This document shows positions 32,844 to 42,084 of a stretch of DNA of 64,000 nucleotides, piece by piece. The notes below the pieces were generated by a model. It had not been told where the DNA came from. It did no database searches and saw nothing but the letters and a program-made list of their open reading frames with translations. The stretch is taken from the NCBI RefSeq assembly GCF_900100395.1, contig NZ_FNFB01000005.1, positions 1 to 64,000 on the forward strand, given 5' to 3'. A program made the translations under genes and the position numbers. This stretch comes from Nonomuraea maritima. Lineage in GTDB: Bacteria > Actinomycetota > Actinomycetes > Streptosporangiales > Streptosporangiaceae. Every line of letters begins with the position of its first letter. Within the stretch, counting starts at the first letter, position 1.

Positions 32844-33971
32844 TCACATGTCCCGGAAGACGTAGTAGGCGGCGTGGTCGGACTGCAGCATCCTGTGGAA
32901 CCCCTGGGCCGACGCGCGGGCAGAGGAGTCGGCGGTGACGATCGTGATGACGACGTACTTCCCCGTCGGCCCCGACAGCATCTTGGCGTAGACGGGATTC
33001 GTGAGCGTCTTGTCCTCGCGCCACTTGATGCCCTGCCCCTTGGCCTTGTCCAGCCGCTTGGCCGCCGCCTGCGCCGACCGCTCGTTCGGGAAGGACGCGG
33101 TGATGAGGATCGCCTTCAGGTGCCCGCTGTACGCGGTGTAGGCGATCTCGGTGGACCGGTCGCAGTCGAGGAGGCCCGTGGGGTCGATCGGATCGCACGA
33201 GTCGTACGTCCAGCCGCCCACCTTCTTGGCGTTGTATTTGGTCGAGTCCAGCCGGAAGTTCCAGTCGTCGAACTCGTCGTCGTTGATCGGCGATCCCGGC
33301 TCGGGCCGGTCGTCGGTGGCCGACTCGGAGGGCGTGGGGGACGGCTCCGGCGGCTCGGACGTCGGTGGCGGGGTCGGTGGGTCGGTGTCCGGCAGGGTGG
33401 TGACGGTCGGCAGGGCGATCGTGGGCACGACGTCGGGCTTGTTGCGGAGATAGGTGTACGCACCGACGCCGACGCCCGCGAGCAGCAGTACCGCGACCCC
33501 CGCGATCACCAGGCCGAGGACCAGGCCGTTGTTGTTCTTGGGCGGCGGGCCGGGATACCCGCCGGGCGGGCCCCCGTACGGCGGCCCGCCGGGAGGCTGG
33601 AACCCGCCGTGGGGTCCGCCCGCCTGCGGGTGCGGCCCCGGGCCCGGCTGCTGGTAGGGGCCAGGCTGGTAAGGGCCGGGTTGCTGGTGCGGGCCCGGCT
33701 GGTACGGGCCGGGCTGTTGGTGCGCGCCTGGCTGCTGGTACGCGTCCTGGCCGTCCGGCCGGCCGTAGGGGCCCTGTTGCTGGGGTCCCGGTCCGTACTG
33801 GGCCTGCTGGTACGGGCCCGGTCCGTACGGTGCGCCGGGTGGCGGGCCGTAGGCGGGGCCCTCGGGGCCGGGCTGGGGCGGGCCGTACCCGGGTGCCGCC
33901 CCCTGGCCACCTGAATCACCCGGCTGTTGGGGGTGAGGGTAGGGCTGTGGGGGCTGCGGAGGGTGTGCCAT
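32844..33971 (-). CDS. Pro/Gln/Gly-rich single-pass membrane protein with extracytoplasmic domain
   Basis: About 375 residues. The first 155 are low-complexity repeats such as YQQPGPYQPGPHQQPGPYQP and should be cytoplasmic and disordered. One transmembrane helix follows (GLVLGLVIAGVAVLLLAGVGVGAYTYL, about 160-185), then a Thr/Pro/Ser/Glu-rich stalk, and an outside domain (about 245-375) with two cysteines (DSCDP, LLDCDR). The layout is common for actinobacterial cell-envelope proteins; the outer domain is not one I can name. The start is uncertain: ATG at 33971 or 33986. Confidence 0.72.
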   Translation of the reverse strand: MAHPPQPPQPYPHPQQPGDSGGQGAAPGYGPPQPGPEGPAYGPPPGAPYGPGPYQQAQYGPGPQQQGPYGRPDGQDAYQQPGAHQQPGPYQPGPHQQPGPYQPGPYQQPGPGPHPQAGGPHGGFQPPGGPPYGGPPGGYPGPPPKNNNGLVLGLVIAGVAVLLLAGVGVGAYTYLRNKPDVVPTIALPTVTTLPDTDPPTPPPTSEPPEPSPTPSESATDDRPEPGSPINDDEFDDWNFRLDSTKYNAKKVGGWTYDSCDPIDPTGLLDCDRSTEIAYTAYSGHLKAILITASFPNERSAQAAAKRLDKAKGQGIKWREDKTLTNPVYAKMLSGPTGKYVVITIVTADSSARASAQGFHRMLQSDHAAYYVFRDM

Positions 33972-34031
33972 AACCCCATTCTGGTGCATTCTCTTCTGCC
34001 CCAACCACCCCATTGGTTGCGTTTGTGCTCC

Positions 34032-34859
34032 TCAGCGTACGGACCCGAGCTCCGAACCGGCGGTGTGGTGCCGGCCGATCGGGATGATGAGCGGGGCGCC
34101 GCTGACCGGGTCGGCGGTCACCCGGCAGCGCAGGCCGAACACGTCCTCGACCGTCTCGGCGGTGATGACGTCGGCGGGCGCCCCCTGCGCCGCGATCCGG
34201 CCCGCCTTCATGGCGATCACGTGGTCGGCGTAGCGGCACGCCTGGTTGAGGTCGTGCAGCACCATCACGATCGTCCGGCCCTCGTTGCGGTTGAGGTCGG
34301 TGATCAGGTCGAGGACGTCCATCTGGTGGGCCAGATCCAGGTACGTCGTGGGCTCGTCCAGCAGCAACAGGGGAGTGCCCTGGGCGACCGCCATGGCGAT
34401 CCAGGCGCGCTGCCGCTGCCCGCCCGACAGCTCGTCGACCGCCCGTCCGGCCAGCTCGGTCATCCCGGTGGCGGCCAGCGCGTCGCGTACCGCCTGCTCG
34501 TCGGACGCCGACCACTGACGCCACCAGGTCTGGTGCGGCGCCCGGCCCCGGCCGACGAGATCCAGCACGGTGATGCCCTCCGGCGCGGGCGGCGACTGGG
34601 GCAGGATGCCGAGCCGCCGGGCCAGCTCCCGGGTCGGGATGGACTGCAGGGCCCGGCCGTCCAGCCGCACGGCGCCCTCGCGGGGGGCGAGCAGCCGCGC
34701 CATGGCCCGCAGCAGCGTGGACTTGCCGCACGCGTTGGCGCCGACGATGACGGTGATCCGGCCGCGCGGGATGGCCAGGTCGAGCCCGTCGACGACCACC
34801 CGGTCGTCGTACGCCAGGCGCAGGCCGTCGGCCCGCAGGTCGGGGTCGGTGGTCGTCAT
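34032..34859 (-). CDS. Siderophore ABC importer, ATP-binding protein
   Basis: The 275-residue FecE/FepC-like ATPase has Walker A VGANACGKSTLL, signature LSGGQRQRAWIAMAVAQ, Walker B LLLLDEPTTYLDL and the switch His in VLHDLNQACRYADHV. It is the last gene of the four-gene iron operon, starting two bases after the preceding permease stop. Confidence 0.93.
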   Translation of the reverse strand: MTTTDPDLRADGLRLAYDDRVVVDGLDLAIPRGRITVIVGANACGKSTLLRAMARLLAPREGAVRLDGRALQSIPTRELARRLGILPQSPPAPEGITVLDLVGRGRAPHQTWWRQWSASDEQAVRDALAATGMTELAGRAVDELSGGQRQRAWIAMAVAQGTPLLLLDEPTTYLDLAHQMDVLDLITDLNRNEGRTIVMVLHDLNQACRYADHVIAMKAGRIAAQGAPADVITAETVEDVFGLRCRVTADPVSGAPLIIPIGRHHTAGSELGSVR

Positions 34860-34861
34860 GG

Positions 34862-35923
34862 TCAGCCTTCCGAGTCGGCGCGGTAGGCGCGGGCGAGCAG
34901 CCAGATGAGGACGGGCGCGCCGAGGACCCCGGTGACCACGCCGACCGGCAGCTCGACGCCGGCGATCAGGGTCCGGGCCACGACGTCGGCGAAGAGCACG
35001 ACCACGGCGCCGGTCAGGCCCGAGGCGACCAGCGGCGGCCAGGCCGCGCCGGCCAGCCGCTGGGCGATCTGCGGCGCGGCGAGCGCCACGAAGGCGATCG
35101 GACCGGCCGCGGCCGTGCCGAACGCGACCAGCCCGACCGCGGCGGCGAGCAGCGCGAGCCGGACCGACTGGACGCGGGTGCCGACGCCGGTGGCGACCTC
35201 GTCGCCGAGCTGGAGGGTGCGCATCAGCCGGCCGAGCAGCAGCGCGACCGGGAGCAGCACGGTCATGGCGGCGGCCAGCGGCACCGCCGCCGACCAGTCG
35301 CGGCCGTTCAGGTCGCCGACCAGCCAGCCGAGGGCTTCCTGGGCCTGGAAGCGGCCGCCCCTGGCGACGAGGTAGTCGGTGGCGCTGGTGCAGATCCACG
35401 ACACCCCGATGCCGACGAGGATGATGCGGTAGCCGGTCGTGCCCCGGCGCCACGCCAGCACGTACACGACCAGCGCGGTCAGCGCGGCGCCTGCCAGGCC
35501 GACGCCCTGGATGCCGAGCGGCCCGCCGCCCCAGCCGAGCACGATCGAGGCGGTCACGGCGGTGCCCGCGCCCTGGGTCAGCCCGATCATGTCGGGGCTC
35601 GCCAGCGGGTTCCTCGTCATCGTCTGCAGCAGCGCGCCGGAGACGCCGAACGCGACGCCCACCAGCAGGGCGACCACGGCTCTCGGCAGCCGCAGCTCAC
35701 GCACGACCACGAGCGTGCCGGGGTCGCCCGCGCCGGCCAGCGCGCGCATCACGTCGGTCAGCCCGATCGGGTAGTCGCCGACGGTCACGTCCCAGCTGAG
35801 CACCAGGAAGGCGAGGACGGCGAGCACCGCCGACACCGCGACGGTCCTGGGCCGCAGGACGCCGGAGACGGGCGGGACCGCGAGCCGGAAGTGGGGGATC
35901 CTGGGTTCGGTGTGCAGGGACAT
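34862..35923 (-). CDS. Siderophore ABC importer, permease (second FecCD subunit)
   Basis: The 353-residue FecCD-family permease has about nine or ten helices and the conserved MTRNPLASPDMIGLTQGAGTAV and GPIAFVALAAPQIAQRL segments. It pairs with the other permease of this operon as a heterodimer, as in the FepD/FepG system. The ATG at 35923 gives a polar 25-residue lead-in before the first helix. Confidence 0.92.
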   Translation of the reverse strand: MSLHTEPRIPHFRLAVPPVSGVLRPRTVAVSAVLAVLAFLVLSWDVTVGDYPIGLTDVMRALAGAGDPGTLVVVRELRLPRAVVALLVGVAFGVSGALLQTMTRNPLASPDMIGLTQGAGTAVTASIVLGWGGGPLGIQGVGLAGAALTALVVYVLAWRRGTTGYRIILVGIGVSWICTSATDYLVARGGRFQAQEALGWLVGDLNGRDWSAAVPLAAAMTVLLPVALLLGRLMRTLQLGDEVATGVGTRVQSVRLALLAAAVGLVAFGTAAAGPIAFVALAAPQIAQRLAGAAWPPLVASGLTGAVVVLFADVVARTLIAGVELPVGVVTGVLGAPVLIWLLARAYRADSEG

Positions 35924-35925
35924 GC

Positions 35926-36951
35926 TCACAGCTCCGCGAGTCGGCGCCGCCGGACCAGCGCGAGGAAGACCGGGCCGCCGACGAACGCGACCAGCACCCC
36001 GGCCTGGATCTCCAGCGGCTCGGCGACGAGGCGTCCCACGATGTCGGCGGCGAGCAGCAGGCAGGGCGCCAGCGCCGCCGACAGCGGCATGAGCCAGCGG
36101 TGGTCGGGGCCGATCCCGGCGCTCTGGGTGAGGATCCTGGCCAGGTGCGGCACCACCAGCCCGACGAACACCACCGGGCCGATGACCGCGACCGCGCCGC
36201 CGGTCAGCAGCATGACGGCGACGACGCTCTGTAACCGCACCAGGCCGAGCCGGCGGCCCAGCGACGCGGCGACGTCCTCGCCCAGCGCGAGGCTGTTCAG
36301 CGCGGGCGCGGCGGCCATCGCGAGGACGGCCCCGGCGGCGACGAACGGCAGGATCCGCGCCGCCAGGTCGCCGTCGGCCGAGGCGAGCGACCCGGCCGAC
36401 CAGAACCGGAACCGGTCCAGCGCGTCCGGGTCGGTCAGGACGAACGCGCTCGTGATCGACGACAGCAGCGAGGTGACGGCGACGCCCGCTAGCGCCAGCT
36501 TGACCGGCGTGAGCCCGGCGCGGCCCAGCCGGCCGAGCAGGTAGACGAGCACGCTCGCGACCAGCGCACCGGCGAAGGCGAACCAGATGTAGCCGTACAG
36601 CGTGCGCAGGCCCAGCACCGCGATCGACAGCACGATCGCGAACGACGCGCCGGAGCTCACGCCGAGCAGTCCAGGGTCGGCTAGCGGGTTGCGGGTCAGC
36701 GCCTGCATGAGGTTCCCCGACAGGCCGAGCGCGGCCCCGGCGATCAGGCCGATCGCGGTACGGGGCACGCGCACCGACCACACGACGTTCTCCACCTGAC
36801 GGCTCTGCGGGCTGCCGAGCAGCCCGCCCATCGCCTGGCCGAAGGAGAGCCCGGAGGCGCCGAAGGCGAGCGAGGCCAGGCAGAGCAGCGCGAGCAGGGC
36901 GCAGACGCCCACGACCAGCAGGACGGGACGGACGCCGACGCGTGAGGTCAC
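35926..36951 (-). CDS. Siderophore ABC importer, permease (first FecCD subunit)
   Basis: The 341-residue FecCD-family permease contains LTRNPLADPGLLGVSSGASFA and GPVVFVGLVVPHLARIL. It lies 25 bases after the binding-protein gene and two bases before the second permease. The operon thus supplies a heterodimeric channel for ferric siderophore import. Confidence 0.93.
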   Translation of the reverse strand: MTSRVGVRPVLLVVGVCALLALLCLASLAFGASGLSFGQAMGGLLGSPQSRQVENVVWSVRVPRTAIGLIAGAALGLSGNLMQALTRNPLADPGLLGVSSGASFAIVLSIAVLGLRTLYGYIWFAFAGALVASVLVYLLGRLGRAGLTPVKLALAGVAVTSLLSSITSAFVLTDPDALDRFRFWSAGSLASADGDLAARILPFVAAGAVLAMAAAPALNSLALGEDVAASLGRRLGLVRLQSVVAVMLLTGGAVAVIGPVVFVGLVVPHLARILTQSAGIGPDHRWLMPLSAALAPCLLLAADIVGRLVAEPLEIQAGVLVAFVGGPVFLALVRRRRLAEL

Positions 36952-36976
36952 CGGAACTCTCCTACGCGGATGCCGG

Positions 36977-38047
36977 TCAGGAGGCCGGGGGCGCGACCTT
37001 GGTCGCGGGATCGCCGTCCACGGCCGCGGCGAGCTGCGGCACCAGCCGGTCCAGCACGTACGGCAGGCTCAGCACGCTGACGAACGAGAACGCCGAGCCG
37101 TAGGCGCTGCCCTCGCCGACGAAGACCTCCCGGCCCTCCTTCACCACGGGCAGGTCACCGTAGACAGGGTCCTTGTGCAGCGTCGCGCTGTCCTTGTCGA
37201 CGTCGGGCACCGTCCAGACGGCCACGTCCTGGTCGAGCAGGTCGGTGCGCTCCTTGCTGACGCTCGCGCCGAACTGGTCGCCGAGCGCCTTGTCGAGGTC
37301 GGCGGGCAGCTTGAAGCCGAGCGAGGTGAGGGTGCGCGTGCGCAGGTCCTCGCTGCCGTACACGAAGAATCCCTCGTACAGGGTGAGCACCAGGCCCGTC
37401 GCATCGGCGAACTCGGGGTGCTCGGCGCGTTCGTCGGCGAACCTGGCCTCGACCCCGGCCACGAGACTCCTGGCCTCGTCCGCCCTGCCGAGCGCGCGGC
37501 CGACGGTCTCGGTGAGCACCTGCCACGGGATGCCGTAGTCCTTGTACCGCGCCGGGGGCGCGACGACGGGGGCGAACTTCGACAGCGTCTCGTACTGCTC
37601 CTTGGACAGGCCGGAGTACAGGGCGAGGATCAGGTCGGGTCTGAGCGCGGCGATCTTCTCCACCTGCGGGCCGCTGCCGGTGTCGGTGAGCACCGTGGGC
37701 ACCGGGCGCCCGGCCAGCTCGTCCTCCGCCCACGGGCCGATGGCGCCCTTGAAGCCGCCGAACCACTCCGTCGTGCCGACCGGGACCTCGCCGAGGGCGA
37801 GCACGGCGTCCTGGTCGGTCAGGCCGACCGTGACGATGCGCTGTGGCTTGGCGGGGATGGTGGTGCTGCCGTACTTGTGCTCGATGCTCACCGGGTACGG
37901 GCCGCCGGCGGCCGTGGCGGTGGACGGTTCGGGCTGGGGCGCCGTCGTGGTGGCCGGCGCGGCGCCGCAGGCGGCCACGGTGGCGACCAGGAACACCGCC
38001 AGAGCGTTCAACGCGGCGAGCCGGGCGTCCTTCCAGGAGGGCTTCAT
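36977..38047 (-). CDS. Iron-siderophore-binding lipoprotein
   Basis: The 356-residue protein has a lipoprotein signal ending VAACG (lipid-anchored Cys near residue 27), a Thr/Pro linker, and a class III binding-protein body. PQRIVTVGLTDQDAVLALGEVPVG and KIAALRPDLILALYSGLSKEQYETL are typical of FepB/FhuD-like receptors. It is the first gene of the iron operon. An IdeR/DmdR-type box lies 55 bases ahead of its start, so expression should rise when iron is low. Confidence 0.93.
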   Translation of the reverse strand: MKPSWKDARLAALNALAVFLVATVAACGAAPATTTAPQPEPSTATAAGGPYPVSIEHKYGSTTIPAKPQRIVTVGLTDQDAVLALGEVPVGTTEWFGGFKGAIGPWAEDELAGRPVPTVLTDTGSGPQVEKIAALRPDLILALYSGLSKEQYETLSKFAPVVAPPARYKDYGIPWQVLTETVGRALGRADEARSLVAGVEARFADERAEHPEFADATGLVLTLYEGFFVYGSEDLRTRTLTSLGFKLPADLDKALGDQFGASVSKERTDLLDQDVAVWTVPDVDKDSATLHKDPVYGDLPVVKEGREVFVGEGSAYGSAFSFVSVLSLPYVLDRLVPQLAAAVDGDPATKVAPPAS

Positions 38048-38101
38048 GTGGCGAGGGGGTCCTTCCAGTCACAAGGGCACGGCGGGGTCGTCGCGATCTA
38101 G

Positions 38102-38120
38102 TTAGGTGAGGCTAGCCTAA
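38102..38120. promoter_or_regulatory. IdeR/DmdR-type iron box
   Basis: TTAGGTGAGGCTAGCCTAA matches the actinobacterial iron box TTAGGTTAGGCTAACCTAA at 17 of 19 positions and keeps the dyad. It lies in the divergent region between the siderophore-binding lipoprotein (minus) and the alpha/beta hydrolase (plus). Iron-loaded IdeR/DmdR1 should repress the importer here. Confidence 0.88.
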
Positions 38121-38228
38121 CCATGGTCCCTCATGTCAAACCAGATCCGGGGTCGCTTCGGACGATGGGATGTCCGGGCGGCGGCGTATGATCCCCGGGC
38201 GGCACGCGGCCCACCCGAGAGGAGACAG

Positions 38229-39089
38229 GTGACGGTTTCGGAGCAGCTCGTACGCGTCGGCCCGGCGGTGGAACTGTTCGTCGCGCGGACCACGGAAGCG
38301 CCCGGATCGTGCCCTTTGCTGGTGATCCACGGCGGGCCGGACTGGGACCACTCCTACCTGCGCGAGCCCATCGTCGAACGCGCCAGCCGCCACGACCTGA
38401 TATTTCCTGACCTGCGGGGTTGTGGGCGATCCACCCGCGGCTTGCCCGACGACCACTACACCCCCGACGCGGCGACGGCCGACCTCGTCGCGCTGCTCGA
38501 CGCGCTCGGCGTCCGGCAGGCCGACGTGCTCGGCTTCTCCTACGGCGGCTACTTCGCGCAACGCCTCACCCTCGCCGCCCCTGAACGGGTGCGGCGGCTC
38601 GTGGTCGCCTCCAGCGCCGTGCTCCCCGTACCCCCTGACGCGTTCGACGGCTGGGCGGAGCGCGACCGGCGGCGCGCCGCCGAGGCCGAGGTCTGGGCCG
38701 ACCCGTCGCTCTCCGGGCCAGACCTCACCCGCGCGGCCGCGCTCGCCGGGGCCGAGGCGAACGTCTGGCGTCCCGAGGTCCTCGACGCCTCCCGCGAGCG
38801 CGTCTCCCGCGTCCGTTTCTCGGCCGAGTGGGCGCGTCCCTATCTGGCGGGCACCCTGCCGACCGCCCGGGTCGACCGCGCACCCGAGCGGCTCGCCGCG
38901 CTCGGCCTGCCTATCCTGTTGCTGCACGGCCGGCAGGACATGACCTTCCCCGCCGAGCTCGCCGAACAGGCCGCGAAGCTGATCCCGTCGGCGCGGGCCG
39001 TCGTGCTCGACGAGGCGGGACACATGGCCCACGTCGACCAGCCCGCCCGCTGGACGGCCGCCCTCGCCGACTTCCTCGACCGACCCTGA
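38229..39089 (+). CDS. Alpha/beta hydrolase (proline-iminopeptidase-like)
   Basis: The 286-residue protein has the oxyanion HGGPDWDHSY segment, nucleophile Ser in LGFSYGGYFAQR, acid Asp in HGRQDMTFP and catalytic His in EAGHMAHVDQP. The HGGPG-like motif and DLRGCGRSTR resemble prolyl iminopeptidases and related small-molecule hydrolases. I chose GTG 38229 because AGAGGAG sits just upstream; an earlier in-frame start would cross the intergenic region. The ammonia-lyase follows 22 bases later. Confidence 0.85.
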   Translation: MTVSEQLVRVGPAVELFVARTTEAPGSCPLLVIHGGPDWDHSYLREPIVERASRHDLIFPDLRGCGRSTRGLPDDHYTPDAATADLVALLDALGVRQADVLGFSYGGYFAQRLTLAAPERVRRLVVASSAVLPVPPDAFDGWAERDRRRAAEAEVWADPSLSGPDLTRAAALAGAEANVWRPEVLDASRERVSRVRFSAEWARPYLAGTLPTARVDRAPERLAALGLPILLLHGRQDMTFPAELAEQAAKLIPSARAVVLDEAGHMAHVDQPARWTAALADFLDRP

Positions 39090-39111
39090 CCCGCGCGAAG
39101 GAGCAGCAAGC

Positions 39112-40080
39112 ATGACGAACGCACTGCCGGTGACCCTGGACGACGTCCACGACGCCGCGGCCCGGCTCAAGGGCGTCGCCCACCGCACGCCCGTCCTGCG
39201 CTCGCGCACCCTGGACGCCCTGGTGGGCGCCGAGGTCCTCGTCAAGTGCGAGAACTTCCAGCGCATCGGCGCGTTCAAGTTCCGTGGCGCGTACAACGCC
39301 ATCTCGCGGCTGTCGCCCGCGCAGCTGGCCAGGGGCATCGCGGCGTACTCGTCGGGCAACCACGCCCAGGCCGTCGCCCTGGCCGCGCGCGAGCTCGGCA
39401 GCAGCGCCGTGATCGTCATGCCCGAGGACACCCCCCGTATCAAGCGGGAGGCCACCGCCGGGTACGGCGCCGAGATCGTCACCTACGACCGCTACACCGG
39501 CGACCGCGTGGCCATCGGCGAGGCGCTGGCCGCCGAGCGCGGGCTCACGCTGATCCCCCCGTACGACCACCCCCACGTGATCGCCGGGCAGGGCACCGCC
39601 GCGCTGGAGCTGATCGAGGAGGTCGGCGAGCTCGACATGCTGGTGGTGCCGGTCGGCGGTGGCGGGCTGATCGCGGGCAGCGCCACCGCGGCGAAGGGGC
39701 TGCTGCCGGGCGTCACCGTGGTGGGCGTCGAGCCGGAGGGCGGTGACGACACCAAGCGGTCGCTGGCGGCGGGGGAGCGGGTGTCCGTCCCGGTGTCGCG
39801 GACGATCGCCGACGGGCTGGCGGCGGAGATCCCGGGCGAGCTGACGTTCTCCGTCAACAGGCGGCTGGTGGACGACGTCGTGGTGGTGAGCGACGCCGAC
39901 ATCGTCGCGGCCATGCGGTGGGCGTTCGAACGCATGAAGGTCGTCATGGAGCCGAGCGGCGCCGTCCCGCTGGCCGCGCTGCTGGCCGGGCGGCTGCCGG
40001 ACGTCCCGCGCCGGATCGGCCTGATCATCTCCGGCGGCAACATCGACGTGCGGCGGTTCGCCGAGCTGTGCGCGTCGTGA
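39112..40080 (+). CDS. PLP-dependent serine/threonine ammonia-lyase-type enzyme (no ACT domain)
   Basis: This 322-residue fold-type II enzyme has the PLP lysine in GAFKFRGAYNA, SSGNHAQAVALAA and the phosphate loop PVGGGGLIAG. It lacks the C-terminal regulatory ACT domains of biosynthetic IlvA. It therefore belongs with catabolic threonine/serine dehydratases, hydroxyaspartate ammonia-lyases and serine racemases. GAAGGAG precedes the ATG. It likely forms a unit with the hydrolase upstream. Confidence 0.87.
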   Translation: MTNALPVTLDDVHDAAARLKGVAHRTPVLRSRTLDALVGAEVLVKCENFQRIGAFKFRGAYNAISRLSPAQLARGIAAYSSGNHAQAVALAARELGSSAVIVMPEDTPRIKREATAGYGAEIVTYDRYTGDRVAIGEALAAERGLTLIPPYDHPHVIAGQGTAALELIEEVGELDMLVVPVGGGGLIAGSATAAKGLLPGVTVVGVEPEGGDDTKRSLAAGERVSVPVSRTIADGLAAEIPGELTFSVNRRLVDDVVVVSDADIVAAMRWAFERMKVVMEPSGAVPLAALLAGRLPDVPRRIGLIISGGNIDVRRFAELCAS

Positions 40081-40116
40081 TCACCTCTGGACGCGGGCGC
40101 GCCGCTGGGTGACACT

Positions 40117-41010
40117 GTGCCCGTGCGTGAACCTGGCGGGCCCGGCATCAACGTCGACGAGCTGATGGCCGTCGACGTCCACACTCATGTAGAGGTCTCC
40201 AAGGACGGGCACGGGTCCCTCAGCCCGCACCTGTTCGGCGCGTCCGAGCAGTACTTCGGCTCGCACGAGCGACCCACCATCGCCGAGATGGCGGCCTACT
40301 ACCGGGCCCGCAGGATGGCCGCGGTGGTGTTCACCGTGGACGCCGAGCACGCCACCGGTCACCCGCGCATCTCCAACCAGGAGATCGCCGAGAGCTGCGC
40401 GGAGCACGCCGACGTGCTGATCCCGTTCGCGAGCGTCGACCCGTGGAAGGGGCGGGCGGGCGTCCGCGAGGCCGTCCGGCTGGTGACCGAGCACGGCGTG
40501 CGGGGCTTCAAGTTCCACCCCGCCATCCAGGGCTTCTCGCCCGACGACCGGATGGCCTACCCGCTGTACGAGGCCATCGAGGAGCTGGGCGCGATCGCGC
40601 TGTTCCACACCGGCCAGACCGGCATCGGCGCGGGCGTGCCAGGCGGGGCCGGCATCCGGCTGAAGTACGGCAACCCGATGCTGGTGGACGACGTCGCCGC
40701 CGACTTCCCGAACCTGAAGATCATCCTGGCGCACCCGTCGTTCCCGTGGCAGGACGAGGCCCTCGCGGTCGCCGTCCACAAGCCGACCGTGTACATCGAC
40801 CTGTCGGGCTGGTCGCCGAAGTACTTCCCGCCGCAGCTCGTCCGGTACGCCAACACCCTGCTCAAGGACAAGGTCCTCTTCGGCTCCGACTACCCGGTGA
40901 TCTCCCCGGACCGCTGGCTCGCCGACTTCGACCGGCTCGACATCAAGCCCGAGGTCCGTCCCAGGATCCTCAAGGACAACGCCGTCCGCCTCCTCGGCCT
41001 CGGTTCTTGA
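40117..41010 (+). CDS. Amidohydrolase 2-family hydrolase/decarboxylase
   Basis: The 297-residue TIM-barrel protein has metal-ligand motifs VDVHTHVE near the N-terminus, [18 protein letters not shown] and the final LFGSDYPV. This is the pattern of the ACMSD/gamma-resorcylate decarboxylase group. It starts at a GTG 36 bases after the ammonia-lyase stop. Its substrate is not evident; members hydrolyse lactones or decarboxylate aromatic acids. Confidence 0.85.
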   Translation: MPVREPGGPGINVDELMAVDVHTHVEVSKDGHGSLSPHLFGASEQYFGSHERPTIAEMAAYYRARRMAAVVFTVDAEHATGHPRISNQEIAESCAEHADVLIPFASVDPWKGRAGVREAVRLVTEHGVRGFKFHPAIQGFSPDDRMAYPLYEAIEELGAIALFHTGQTGIGAGVPGGAGIRLKYGNPMLVDDVAADFPNLKIILAHPSFPWQDEALAVAVHKPTVYIDLSGWSPKYFPPQLVRYANTLLKDKVLFGSDYPVISPDRWLADFDRLDIKPEVRPRILKDNAVRLLGLGS

Positions 41011-41070
41011 CCTGGAGTCCGCTCCAGGTGGCAGGGTTGGGCCCGTCACTACCTGCGGAGGAGATGTGTG

Positions 41071-42057
41071 ATGAGCGTTCGGACTCTGGGCCGGAGCGGG
41101 ATCAGCGTGAGCGCGATCGGTTTCGGGGCGTGGGCGATCGGCGGCCCGTTCGTCTCCGGAGGCAAGCCGGCGGGCTGGGGCGAGGTGGACGACGACGTGT
41201 CGGTGGCGGCCGTGCACCGGGCGCTCGACCTCGGCGTCACGTTCTTCGACACCGCCGACGTGTACGGCGCCGGCCACAGCGAGCGGGTGCTCGCCCGCGC
41301 GCTCGCGGGGCGCCGCGACGAGGTGGTCATCGCCACCAAGTTCGGCAACGTCTTCGACCCGGCCACCCGCACCGTCACCGACCGCGACTTCTCGGCGGCC
41401 TACGTCCGGCAGGCGTGCCGGGCGTCGCTCGACCGGCTCGGCACCGACCGCATCGACCTCTACCAGCTGCACCTCGGCGACGCGCCGCTGGAGCAGGTCG
41501 ACGACCTGATCGCCACGCTGGAGGAGCTCGTCGACGAGGGCCTGATCCGCTCGTACGGCTGGAGCACCGACGACCCGGCGCGGGCCGCCGCGTTCGCCAA
41601 GGGGCCGCACTGCGCCGCCGTGCAGCACCAGCTCAACGTCCTGAACGACACCCCGGCGATGCTGGCCGCGTGCGACACCCACGACCTCGCCTCGGTCAAC
41701 CGCGGGCCGCTCGCGATGGGGCTGCTGTCCGGCAAGTACGGCTCCGCCTCGCGGCTGCCGATGGACGACGTACGCGGTGACTCCCCGGCCTGGATGACCT
41801 ACTTCAAGGACGGCCGGCCCGCGCCCGAGTTCCTCGCCGCGATGGACGCGATCCGCGACATCCTGACCTCAGGCGGGCGCACCCCCGCCCAGGGCGCCCT
41901 GGCCTGGCTGCTCGCCCGCAGCGGGCGTACGGTGCCGATCCCCGGCATCAGGACGGTCGAGCAGGCCGAGCAGAACGCCGGCGCGCTCCAGCACGGCCCG
42001 CTCGACCAGGCTCAGCTCCGGCAGATCGACGAGCTCCTCGGGCGGGCGGCCGGCTGA
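41071..42057 (+). CDS. Aldo/keto reductase
   Basis: The 328-residue NADPH-dependent reductase has the catalytic tetrad in [14 protein letters not shown] (Asp, Tyr), VIATKFGN (Lys) and LYQLHLGD (His), and a cofactor end [28 protein letters not shown] lies seven bases ahead of ATG 41071, which I prefer to the GTG three bases earlier. Related proteins reduce sugars, quinones or aldehydes. Confidence 0.9.
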   Translation: MSVRTLGRSGISVSAIGFGAWAIGGPFVSGGKPAGWGEVDDDVSVAAVHRALDLGVTFFDTADVYGAGHSERVLARALAGRRDEVVIATKFGNVFDPATRTVTDRDFSAAYVRQACRASLDRLGTDRIDLYQLHLGDAPLEQVDDLIATLEELVDEGLIRSYGWSTDDPARAAAFAKGPHCAAVQHQLNVLNDTPAMLAACDTHDLASVNRGPLAMGLLSGKYGSASRLPMDDVRGDSPAWMTYFKDGRPAPEFLAAMDAIRDILTSGGRTPAQGALAWLLARSGRTVPIPGIRTVEQAEQNAGALQHGPLDQAQLRQIDELLGRAAG

Positions 42058-42084
42058 CCGGTGAGCCCGGCTGACCGGCGCCCG

